A DNA stretch of 24,918 nt from an uncultured Rhodobacter sp. (GTDB lineage Bacteria; Pseudomonadota; Alphaproteobacteria; Rhodobacterales; Rhodobacteraceae): positions 1-24,918 of the forward strand of contig CALGTJ010000229.1 of NCBI GenBank assembly GCA_937901435.1, in the 5' to 3' direction. This document shows, in pieces, positions 15,172 to 21,981 of this stretch (its first letter is position 1; every line of letters starts with the position of its first letter). The position numbers and the translations under genes are program-made. A model generated the notes under the pieces. That model was given only the letters and a program-made list of their open reading frames with translations, searched no databases and was not told the origin of the DNA.

Positions 15172-16272
15172 ATGGACATAGCAGTATTGGGCGGGGGCAA
15201 TGGATCTCTGGCGGCGGCGGCGGATCTGACCGAGGCAGGACATCAGGTGCGGCTGTGGCGGCGCAACGGTGCCGCGCAGGCGGCGCTGCAAGCGGCCAAT
15301 AACACCCTGAAACTGAAGGATTTCAAGGGTGCGCGCGATATCCACCTGTCCATGGTCACCACGGATCTGGCAGAGGCCTGCGCCGGGGCCGACCTGATCG
15401 TCTGTCCAACCCCGGCCACGGCCCAGCCCGATATCGCCGCAGCTCTGGCGCGGTGTCTGGTCAGCGGGCAGGTGGTGTTCCTGCCGCCGGGCAGTTTCGG
15501 GTCATGGATTATGGCCAAAGCGATGCAGGATGCCGGAAATTTCAGCGACGTGAGTTTTGCCGAGGCCGGTACCTTGCCCTATCTCACCCGCAAACACGGC
15601 GTCCAAGAGATCGCCATCACCACCCGCGCCACGCGCCTGCCCACCGGGGTCTATCCCTTGCGCAACAGCGCCGCCGCATTGGCCGTCATCCGACAAGCCT
15701 ACCCAAGCGTCGAGGAGTGCGGCGATGCCCTGTCTGGCGCGCTGATGAATGCGGGGCCCATCATCCACCCGCCTTTGATCCTGATGAATGCGGGCCCCAT
15801 CGAGCATTTCGACCATTGGGACATCCACAACGAGGGCACCCAGCCCGCCATCCGCCGCGTCACCACCCGCCTCGACGCCGAACGCATGGCCCTGCGCGAG
15901 GCCTTGGGATACGGCGCGCCGCATTTCCCGCTGGCCAATCATTACAGCAAGGACGGTGATGAGTGGATGTATGGCAACGCCGCCCATGAAAAACTGACGG
16001 ATAGTGGTGACTGGCGCGAGGATCTGGTCCTGCAAGAGCACCGCTACATGCGCGAGGATGTCGCCGTCGGGCTGGCTTTTTTGGTCTCTGTAGCTGACTG
16101 GGCGGGCATTCCGGCCCCGACGGCAACGGGACTGCTGGCGCTTGGCTCGGCCATCTGCGACGATAACTTCCGCGCCTCGGGGCGCACGATGGAACGCCTT
16201 GGACTGGCCGAGATGTCGGTCACGGACCTGCAAACAATCCTGCGGGACGGCCTGCGGGAGGGCCTGCAATGA
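15172..16272 (+). CDS. NAD(P)-dependent opine/octopine dehydrogenase family protein
   Basis: The 366-residue protein has an N-terminal Rossmann fold (IAVLGGGNGSLAAAADL, 3-19), an acidic/basic second strand, then the opine-dehydrogenase all-helical domain with NAGPIIHPP (193-201), where His199 matches the catalytic His of octopine-type enzymes, and HNEGTQPAIRR beyond. Such enzymes reversibly join an oxoacid to an amino group, or in catabolism oxidise opines back to amino acid plus oxoacid. GGAGGGG lies 5-6 bases before the ATG at 15172, and the stop overlaps the next gene by 4 bp (ATGA). A near-repeat, LMNAGPI, occurs twice (191-197, 204-210), encoded by near-identical DNA 39 bp apart. Close proteins are often just called NAD/NADP octopine/nopaline dehydrogenase; the real substrate is unknown. 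Confidence 0.85.
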   Translation: MDIAVLGGGNGSLAAAADLTEAGHQVRLWRRNGAAQAALQAANNTLKLKDFKGARDIHLSMVTTDLAEACAGADLIVCPTPATAQPDIAAALARCLVSGQVVFLPPGSFGSWIMAKAMQDAGNFSDVSFAEAGTLPYLTRKHGVQEIAITTRATRLPTGVYPLRNSAAALAVIRQAYPSVEECGDALSGALMNAGPIIHPPLILMNAGPIEHFDHWDIHNEGTQPAIRRVTTRLDAERMALREALGYGAPHFPLANHYSKDGDEWMYGNAAHEKLTDSGDWREDLVLQEHRYMREDVAVGLAFLVSVADWAGIPAPTATGLLALGSAICDDNFRASGRTMERLGLAEMSVTDLQTILRDGLREGLQ

Positions 16273-17246
16273 CGGCTCAGGTCATCGCCGCAGTCGGCGC
16301 AGGCCGCATGGGGCGCGGCATGGCCGTCGCCTTTGCCTATGCGGGGCACCCTGTGCATTTGATCGACGCCAAACCGCGCGACCCTGCGGCCTATGCGCAT
16401 TTGGCCGAAGGGGCGCTAAGCGAAATCCGCGCCACGCTGACGATGCTGGCGGGCTTTGGAATGCTGACACCCGATGAGATCGACTCAATCGTTGCGCGCG
16501 TCACCTGCCATCCGCTGGACAGCTGTGCGCAGGCCCTCGCCCAATCCGACGTCATATTCGAGGGCGTCCCCGAAACGCTGGACGCCAAACGCGCCGCCTT
16601 TGCCATGATCTCGGACCACGCCCGGCCTGCGGCCATCATCGCCTCGACGACCTCGACGATCCTGTCCAACGACTTGCAGGGCTTTGTCACCCATCCCGCA
16701 CGATTTCTGAACGCCCATTGGCTGAACCCGGCGTTTCTGGTGCCTCTGGTCGAACTCTCGCCCGGTGACGCGACCGACCCGGATGTAACCGCGCGCCTCA
16801 AGGCGCTCTTGGAACAGATCGGCAAAGTCCCCGTCGTCTGCGCCGCCAGTCCCGGCTACATCGTGCCCCGCATCCAGATGCTCGCAATGAACGAGGCCGC
16901 ACGGATGGTCGAAGAAGGCGTCGCCAGCGCGGAAGACATGGATAAAGCCACGAAGTACGGTGTTGGCTTTCGCTTTGCCGTGCTCGGCCTGCTCGAATTC
17001 ATCGACTGGGGGGGCGGAGATATCCTTTATTACGCCAGCCAGTATATGCAGAATGCCACTGGCAGTGACCGCTTTGCCGCGCCCGATATCATCAAGGCCA
17101 ATATGGCAGAGGGCCGCACCGGTCTGCGTGACGGGCAGGGCTTTCTGGATTACGAGGGGCTGGACGTGCCCGCCTACCAAAAAGAGCGCCTCGGTGCCTT
17201 TGTCGCGATGCTTCAACACCTGAACAAGATGCCACCAAAGGGCTGA
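16269..17246 (+). CDS. 3-hydroxyacyl-CoA dehydrogenase family protein
   Basis: The 325-residue protein has the NAD-binding GAGRMGRG (10-17) with Asp33 at the end of the second strand, implying NAD preference. DVIFEGVPETLDAK is the usual interdomain strand, and NAHWLNPAFLVPLVEL holds the expected catalytic His. The C-terminal helical domain begins near SPGYIVPR. In length and single C-terminal domain it resembles 3-hydroxybutyryl-CoA dehydrogenase, L-carnitine dehydrogenase and L-gulonate dehydrogenase, which oxidise a 3-hydroxy group. The C-terminal GVGFRFAVLGLLEFIDWGGG differs from classical acyl-CoA enzymes, so the substrate may be a free hydroxy acid. It is translationally coupled to the opine-dehydrogenase-like gene (ATGA), so the two probably act in sequence. 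Confidence 0.85.
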   Translation: MTAQVIAAVGAGRMGRGMAVAFAYAGHPVHLIDAKPRDPAAYAHLAEGALSEIRATLTMLAGFGMLTPDEIDSIVARVTCHPLDSCAQALAQSDVIFEGVPETLDAKRAAFAMISDHARPAAIIASTTSTILSNDLQGFVTHPARFLNAHWLNPAFLVPLVELSPGDATDPDVTARLKALLEQIGKVPVVCAASPGYIVPRIQMLAMNEAARMVEEGVASAEDMDKATKYGVGFRFAVLGLLEFIDWGGGDILYYASQYMQNATGSDRFAAPDIIKANMAEGRTGLRDGQGFLDYEGLDVPAYQKERLGAFVAMLQHLNKMPPKG

Positions 17247-17296
17247 ACAAACCCAACACGACAATCAACGCTGCCCCTGTATCTTCTTCTGTTCAA

Positions 17297-17330
17297 AAAT
17301 ATACCGGGGGTTTGGGGGCTGGCCCCCAAG
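17297..17330. repeat. G-rich intergenic hairpin repeat, copy 1
   Basis: The copy reads AAATATACCGGGGG then a TTGGGGG-CTGG-CCCCCAA hairpin (stem 17312-17318 with 17323-17329). The same layout recurs at 19871-19906. It sits between convergent genes ending at 17246 and 17354 and could stop transcription from both sides. I associate such elements with Rhodobacterales genomes from memory. Confidence 0.65.
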
Positions 17331-17353
17331 AATTCAGCTTGGCAACCCGAAAA

Positions 17354-18451
17354 TCACCGTGACACATCAGTCATGAACCCAGCCGCAGCCTCCAGCAGCA
17401 GGTCGTTGTGCGCGGGCAAAGACAGGCAAAAGCGAAAGAAATGCTCCAGCCCGGCTTCGCGGGTCCGGTTGACCACAAGACCCGCCACATCAAACAGATG
17501 CACCACCAACGCCTCTGCCACCTCTGGCCCGTGATTGCCGATCCGCGCCAACAGGAAATTCGCGCCGCTGGGAAGACAGAAAATCCCCATACTGGCCAAA
17601 GCTGCCGCCACGCGTTCGCGTTCACTGACAATCTCGGCCACACGTGCGCGGACCAGACCCATCTCGCTCAAACTCGCCACTGCTGCGGCCTGCGCCATGC
17701 CATTCACGCTGCCCATCCCGCGCGCGGCATAGAACCCCGGCAGCATGACAGCAGGCGCATGGGCCCAACCAACGCGCAGACCGGCCAGACCGAAGGCCTT
17801 GGAAAACGTGCGGGTGACAATGACATTTTCATGCAGATCCACCAGCCGATGCATCGCTGCGCAATAGTCAAAGCCAGTGAATTCCGCGTAGGCCAGATCC
17901 AGCACCAGCACGATATCTTGGCGCAGCCCTGCAATCAGCCGCTCAATCTCATCCGCCGCAATCACCGTGCCCGTCGGATTGTTCGGGTTCGCCAGAAATA
18001 CAAGCCGCGTGCGCGGCGTCACAGCCGCAAGCAAGGCGTCCACATCCGTGGCAAAATCCGCCTCTGGCGCTTTCACCAGATCCGCACCAAGCCGATGGGC
18101 GGTCAGCACGAACTGGATATAGCCATACTCTGAAATCAGGATCTCATCGCCGGGGCGTGCGAAATTGCGCGCGATCACGTCCAGCAACTCCTCTGATCCG
18201 TTGCCGCAAATGATCCGGTCCGGGTCAATTCCGTTCAGCGCGCCCAAAGCCTCGCGCAACTCAGGGCAGGTCGGATGGCCATAGTAGTTGGCCAACTGAC
18301 CCCGCGTCGCGATCGCCTCTGCCACCGCCGGGGTCGGTCCATAGGGCAGTTCGTTATAGCCAAGGTTGATCAGCGGCAGACCCAGCAGCTGCGGCTTGGA
18401 AATCCGTTCTCGCACGGGCAGGGGTGTCAGGTAGCTTTGCGGTGATGTCAT
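17354..18451 (-). CDS. HisC-like class II PLP-dependent aminotransferase
   Basis: I use the ATG at 18451 (365 residues), preceded by GAGGGCACC; the open frame reaches back to 18619 but would run into the divergent gene. Fold-type I landmarks are GNGSEELL (83-90, phosphate cup), ANPNNPTG (154-161), the DLAYAEF strand with PLP-binding Asp185 and Tyr188, Lys218 in TRTFSKAFGLAG for the Schiff base, and an Arg in LRVGWA. Histidinol-phosphate aminotransferase is the family name, but a stand-alone copy beside catabolic genes is more likely to act on another amino acid or to take up an amino group from an opine-like compound. It is divergent from a second, different aminotransferase with 114 bp between them. 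Confidence 0.85.
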   Translation of the reverse strand: MTSPQSYLTPLPVRERISKPQLLGLPLINLGYNELPYGPTPAVAEAIATRGQLANYYGHPTCPELREALGALNGIDPDRIICGNGSEELLDVIARNFARPGDEILISEYGYIQFVLTAHRLGADLVKAPEADFATDVDALLAAVTPRTRLVFLANPNNPTGTVIAADEIERLIAGLRQDIVLVLDLAYAEFTGFDYCAAMHRLVDLHENVIVTRTFSKAFGLAGLRVGWAHAPAVMLPGFYAARGMGSVNGMAQAAAVASLSEMGLVRARVAEIVSERERVAAALASMGIFCLPSGANFLLARIGNHGPEVAEALVVHLFDVAGLVVNRTREAGLEHFFRFCLSLPAHNDLLLEAAAGFMTDVSR

Positions 18452-18565
18452 CTGGTGCCCTCGAACCCTGTTGCGCAATCGAACTTGAGTCACCCGTGCC
18501 CTTCTGTCAAGCTGCTCTGCAAAGAGACGCGGCCAAGACAACCAGCCTAACAAACGGGAAAGAAT
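18452..18565. promoter_or_regulatory. Divergent region between two aminotransferase genes
   Basis: A TTGACA on the minus strand (18505-18510) is a possible -35 box for the HisC-like gene, but the -10 at standard spacing is poor. The 8-bp palindrome TTGCGCAA (18471-18478) is a possible regulator site. Neither is certain. Confidence 0.3.
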
Positions 18566-19708
18566 ATGAAAATCCGCCCCTTCGGTGTTGAAATCTGGAT
18601 GAATGAGTTCGAAAACCACTGCGAACTCAATTTGGCAGAGACCTGCGTTGCCTCGCTGACCATCGAAGAGTTGCTAAAGATGTCTGGCAAGAATGACAGC
18701 GTTCTGGCCGATCTGCTGCCGATGAAGATGACCTATGGCGCAATCCGGGGCTCTGACAGGCTGCGCGATGCGATCTGCACACTGTATACCCGCCAAACCC
18801 GTGACAATATCGTCGTGACCCATGGGGCCATCGGGGCCAATGCGCTGGTGCATGAGACCTTGGTCGAGCCGGGCGATCACGTGATTTCCGTGCGTCCAAC
18901 CTATCAACAGCATTACTCGATCCCCGAAAGCTATGGCGCCGAGGTCGAGATCCTGCATCTGCGCCTCGAAAACGGCTTCCTGCCCGATCTGGCAGAGTTT
19001 GCCGCGATGCTGCGCCCGCAGACCAAGCTGGTCGTGCTGAACAATCCCAACAACCCGACGGGCGCGTTGATGAAGGCCGGGTTTCTTGACGAATTCATCA
19101 CGATTGCCCGCAGATCCGGCGCCTATATCCTCTGCGACGAGGTCTATCGCGGCACCAACCAGTCTGGCGACGGCTTTGCCCCCGCCATTGCCGACATCTA
19201 CGAAAAGGGTATCAGCGTCGCCGGCATGTCCAAGACCTTTTCGCTCGCAGGCCTGCGCCTTGGCTGGATCGCCGCGCCGCCCGAGGTGTTAGAGGCTGTT
19301 TCGATCCACCGCGATTACACAACCATCAGCGTCGGAATGCTGGATGATTATTTCGCCGCCATGGCGTTGGAGGCCAAGGATAAAATCCTCGCCCGCAGCC
19401 ATGCGATCACCCGCCAAAACCTGGCGATCCTTGACGATTGGGTCCAGAACGAACCCACGATCAGCTACATAAAACCCAAGGCAGGCACCACCGCGCTGTT
19501 GAAATACGACTTTGACATGCCCTCGCGCGATTTCTGCATCCGCCTGCTGCAAGAGACCGGCGTCATGTTCACCCCCGGTTCGGTGATGGAGATGGAGGGC
19601 TGGCTGCGCATCGGTTATGCCAACTCTCCCCAGATCCTGCGCGAGGGTCTGGCCCGCGTCAGCGGGTTCCTCGCCACACTCACCGCCGAGCGCACCATAA
19701 GAGCCTGA
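18566..19708 (+). CDS. Class I PLP-dependent aminotransferase
   Basis: The 380-residue protein shows aspartate-aminotransferase-fold motifs: YGAIRGSDRLRDAI (57-70), THGAIGANALV (85-95) in the phosphate-cup region, LNNPNNPTGALM (158-169), the DEVYRG strand (191-196), Lys223 in SMSKTFSLAGLRLGW, and a C-terminal GWLRIGYAN with the substrate carboxylate Arg. Unlike most class I enzymes it begins with IRPFGVEIWMNEFENHCE, a short region I associate with capreomycidine-synthase-like and related catabolic aminotransferases. Substrate is unknown. The start at 18566 follows AACGGGAAAGAAT. It is divergent from the HisC-like gene and is followed by a gene fragment and hairpin repeats rather than a co-transcribed gene. 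Confidence 0.85.
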   Translation: MKIRPFGVEIWMNEFENHCELNLAETCVASLTIEELLKMSGKNDSVLADLLPMKMTYGAIRGSDRLRDAICTLYTRQTRDNIVVTHGAIGANALVHETLVEPGDHVISVRPTYQQHYSIPESYGAEVEILHLRLENGFLPDLAEFAAMLRPQTKLVVLNNPNNPTGALMKAGFLDEFITIARRSGAYILCDEVYRGTNQSGDGFAPAIADIYEKGISVAGMSKTFSLAGLRLGWIAAPPEVLEAVSIHRDYTTISVGMLDDYFAAMALEAKDKILARSHAITRQNLAILDDWVQNEPTISYIKPKAGTTALLKYDFDMPSRDFCIRLLQETGVMFTPGSVMEMEGWLRIGYANSPQILREGLARVSGFLATLTAERTIRA

Positions 19709-19716
19709 TCACAGAC

Positions 19717-19842
19717 ATGGCCGCCGCTGCCCTTGCCGGATATCTGCAGACCGCCGATGAATTCAATGACCAAACCAAGGTGGTCCTGCTGTGCGGCGCA
19801 AAGTTCGACAAGGCCAAAATCTTCGCCGCGCTCACCCGCTGA
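19717..19842 (+). pseudogene. Probable C-terminal remnant of a PLP-dependent serine/threonine dehydratase
   Basis: A 41-codon frame after the aminotransferase stop reads like the C-terminus of a larger protein: helix AAAALAGYLQTADEF, a strand KVVLLCGAKFD, then a final helix ending LTR. Serine/threonine dehydratases (including EutB-like ones) end with a similar Ala-rich helix, a VVxxxCGxNxD strand and a short helix, with Lys here in place of the usual Asn. There is no Shine-Dalgarno site, and the upstream frame is open but shows no dehydratase core. I read it as a leftover from a deletion. A real small protein is possible but less likely. Confidence 0.45.
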
Positions 19843-19870
19843 CGCAAACGCGTCTCTTTCATCTTTGCCT

Positions 19871-19906
19871 AAATACTCCCGGGCGGTTTGGGGGCTGGCC
19901 CCCCAG
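19871..19906. repeat. G-rich intergenic hairpin repeat, copy 2
   Basis: It begins AAATACTCCCGGGCGG and continues TTTGGGGG-CTGG-CCCCCC, nearly the same as the copy at 17297. A GTTTT follows on the plus strand, so the hairpin plus short T-run looks terminator-like for the aminotransferase transcript. It lies between convergent genes, as does copy 1. Confidence 0.65.
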
Positions 19907-19919
19907 TTTTAACAGCGGT

Positions 19920-19937
19920 CTGGGGGGCTGGCCCCAG
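19920..19937. repeat. Third, partial G-rich hairpin
   Basis: CTGGGG-GGCTGG-CCCCAG forms a 6-bp stem just 14 bases after copy 2, sharing the GGGGGCTGGCCCC core but lacking the A/T-rich leader. It may be a decayed or partly duplicated unit, and it lies next to the 3' end of the reductase-RidA gene. Confidence 0.55.
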
Positions 19938-19963
19938 CGGATCGGATAGCGCCAGCCATTCGA

Positions 19964-21424
19964 TCATTCCCCTGAAACAATCGCCTCTGCTTCAATTTCG
20001 ACCCGGTACTCACCGATCAAACGCGACACCTCGAACAAGGTATTGGCCGGTTTGATCGCGCCAAACACCCGCCCATGGGCCTCGGATACGGCCATCACAT
20101 CCTCTGCATGGCTCAGATACACCCGCGTGCGCACAACGTCCTCGATCCCAGAGCCCAAAGACGTCAGCGCCGCCGCGATCTTGTCCAGCACAAAGGTGGT
20201 CTGCGCGCCTGCGTCCCCGGCGGCCACCACGCGATCCGCGCCCGCCGTGGCCGTGGTGCCAGAGACCAGCACCCGGTCCCCGATCCGCTGCGCGCGGCAA
20301 TAGCCCGCGATATCCTCCCAATCGCTGCCTGACAGCGCGCGCATTGCGCCGGGACGACCGGGCACGGGTTCGACGGTCATCGCGCTCGGGATCGCATCAA
20401 GGTGGTGGCTCAGATCGCCCGAGGCCGTCAGGAACGGAGGCTTGCGGTATTCATCGCCGCAATCGCCGGGCAGGGGCGTGGTTTGGGCAAAGGCCGTTTC
20501 CAGCGCGGCGTGATCCGCGGCGTCCAAGGCAAAGCCGAACAGGCGCGCGTTGTCGTCGCAATGCTGCGCCTCGCCCAGCCGCGCGCCGATGATGACCCCG
20601 GCCACAGCATCATGTTCCAGCACCCAGCGCGTCGCCACATTTGCCAGCGAAACCTGATGTTTCGCGGCAATCTGCGCGGCGGCGCGCAACACCCCCTGAT
20701 AGGCCTGCCAGCCCCCGGCGCTGTCGATGAAGCGTTTGTATTTCATCTTGCTCCAGTCGGTGATTTCGGCAGGTTCGGGCTGGTCCAGCCAACGCTCTGA
20801 CAGGAACCCCCCGGCAAGCGTGCCATAGGCCAAAAGGCGCACATTCGAGGCCGCGCAAACCGCGCTCAACGGCCCGGCAGCGCGGCGGTCCAGCAGGGAA
20901 AACGGCACCTGATTGCTGACCAGCGGGATGCCGTCGGCCAAGGCCAGATGCAGATGGGCCGCATCAAAATTGGTCACGCCGATCTCGCCGATCAGCCCCT
21001 CGGCGCGCAGGCGGGTCATCTCGTGCAGAGCGTCCAGCCATGCGGGATGCTCAAAGCTCCACCAGTGAAATTGCAGCAGATCAACGCGCGCGGTGCCCAA
21101 CCGCTCCAACCGCTCCATCACCCCGGCGCGCACCACTTGGGGCGTCATCGGTCCCGGCGCGGGGCACCATTTGGTGCAGATCACCGGGCGCTCGGGCAGG
21201 TCGCGCCCCGCCAGCGCGCCCGCGATCAGTTCGGCGCTGCCATAGTGATCGGCCATGTCAAAAGTGCCAAAGCCCGCGCGCAGATAAGCCTCCAGATGAT
21301 CCGCGCCCACCTCGGGGTCGATTACAGCCCCGTCTTTTTCGATATCGGCCACCTGCCACAGCCCCACAAGCGCGCGGCTGATCGATAGGGTTTCGCTAAG
21401 GTCGTGACGGGGGATCGCAGGCAT
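19964..21424 (-). CDS. Aldo/keto reductase fused to a RidA/YjgF-like domain
   Basis: Counted from the ATG at 21424 the protein has 486 residues; a GTG at 21433 is the alternative start, and neither has a clear Shine-Dalgarno site. Residues 1-320 are an aldo/keto reductase with the full tetrad: Asp56 and Tyr61 in TFDMADHYG, Lys85 in ICTKW, His120 in LLQFHWW. After a linker, residues ~365-486 are a RidA domain (RIGDRVLVSGTTA, VVRTRVYLSH, EYRVEIEAEAIV). RidA normally hydrolyses reactive imines using an Arg in a PAR motif; here it reads PAN (Asn461), so standard enamine/imine deaminase activity is doubtful. The fusion suggests that an imine or unstable oxo-intermediate is passed between the two domains. 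It is divergent from a paralogous reductase. Confidence 0.9.
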   Translation of the reverse strand: MPAIPRHDLSETLSISRALVGLWQVADIEKDGAVIDPEVGADHLEAYLRAGFGTFDMADHYGSAELIAGALAGRDLPERPVICTKWCPAPGPMTPQVVRAGVMERLERLGTARVDLLQFHWWSFEHPAWLDALHEMTRLRAEGLIGEIGVTNFDAAHLHLALADGIPLVSNQVPFSLLDRRAAGPLSAVCAASNVRLLAYGTLAGGFLSERWLDQPEPAEITDWSKMKYKRFIDSAGGWQAYQGVLRAAAQIAAKHQVSLANVATRWVLEHDAVAGVIIGARLGEAQHCDDNARLFGFALDAADHAALETAFAQTTPLPGDCGDEYRKPPFLTASGDLSHHLDAIPSAMTVEPVPGRPGAMRALSGSDWEDIAGYCRAQRIGDRVLVSGTTATAGADRVVAAGDAGAQTTFVLDKIAAALTSLGSGIEDVVRTRVYLSHAEDVMAVSEAHGRVFGAIKPANTLFEVSRLIGEYRVEIEAEAIVSGE

Positions 21425-21594
21425 GAGGGGCACCGATGGGCAAGGACAAGACGCCCGACTTTAAGAACGTCCGGTCCCGTCTGTCCATTGCTGGCAATCA
21501 TCGGGGCTGTTTCCATTGACAGTCCTTCCGATACCCTCAACTCTATGAAAAATGGATTCTATTTTCGCAAAGCGCGCGGGGGGCGGCGAAAGCG
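21425..21594. promoter_or_regulatory. Divergent region between reductase-RidA gene and small-protein operon
   Basis: A perfect TTGACA lies on the plus strand at 21516-21521, but the sequence 16-18 bases downstream is a poor -10. It could drive the operon beginning at 21595. I see no long dyad. The start of the reductase-RidA gene (21424 or 21433) is uncertain, so the region's left edge may shift by 9 bases. Confidence 0.3.
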
Positions 21595-21981
21595 ATGGGT
21601 GATGCTCACGACAGGGACGCGGATGGTTTTTGGCTTTACGATCTCACGGTTCAGACCGTGGTGGGTGACCGCGTCGCCGTGTGCCGCCATGTCGAGGGCG
21701 AAAGCTTTCGGGTCGAGGGCGAGTTGCTGATCTTTGACGATCAGCCGCGCGTGTCGATGTATGCACTTGCCGCGCTTTTACCGCTGCTGCCTGCCAAACA
21801 GCGGGATACCCACCCCAATGACTGGATGAGTACAGACGCCGAAATCGCCTGTCCCGATCCCAATTGTGGCGGCCGGTTTCGCATCACGCGCGGGGCCAAA
21901 CGCTGGTTCCGCCACGCCGAAACCACAGGATTGCCCGAGGCGCGCGATGTGCCGTATTGGCAAAAACAGGAGGGCGCATGA
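21595..21981 (+). CDS. Small conserved-looking protein, TIGR04076-like
   Basis: The 128-residue protein has no signal peptide or membrane segment. Its N-terminal half is beta-rich (FWLYDLTVQTVVGDRVAVC). A conserved-looking core SMYALAALLPLLPAKQRDT is followed by a possible metal or disulfide site, ACPDPNCGGRF, at about residues 85-95. This resembles proteins labelled TIGR04076 that I recall near aldo/keto reductases, but I cannot confirm that without a search, and the function is unknown. Its stop overlaps the second reductase start by 4 bp (ATGA), so the two are probably co-translated. A GGGGGGCGG stretch precedes the ATG. Confidence 0.7.
   Translation: MGDAHDRDADGFWLYDLTVQTVVGDRVAVCRHVEGESFRVEGELLIFDDQPRVSMYALAALLPLLPAKQRDTHPNDWMSTDAEIACPDPNCGGRFRITRGAKRWFRHAETTGLPEARDVPYWQKQEGA

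Noticed and set aside
16391..17264. Minus-strand open frames opposite the hydroxyacyl-CoA dehydrogenase-like gene
   Set aside because: They are antisense to a gene with clear NAD-binding and catalytic motifs and show no domain of their own.
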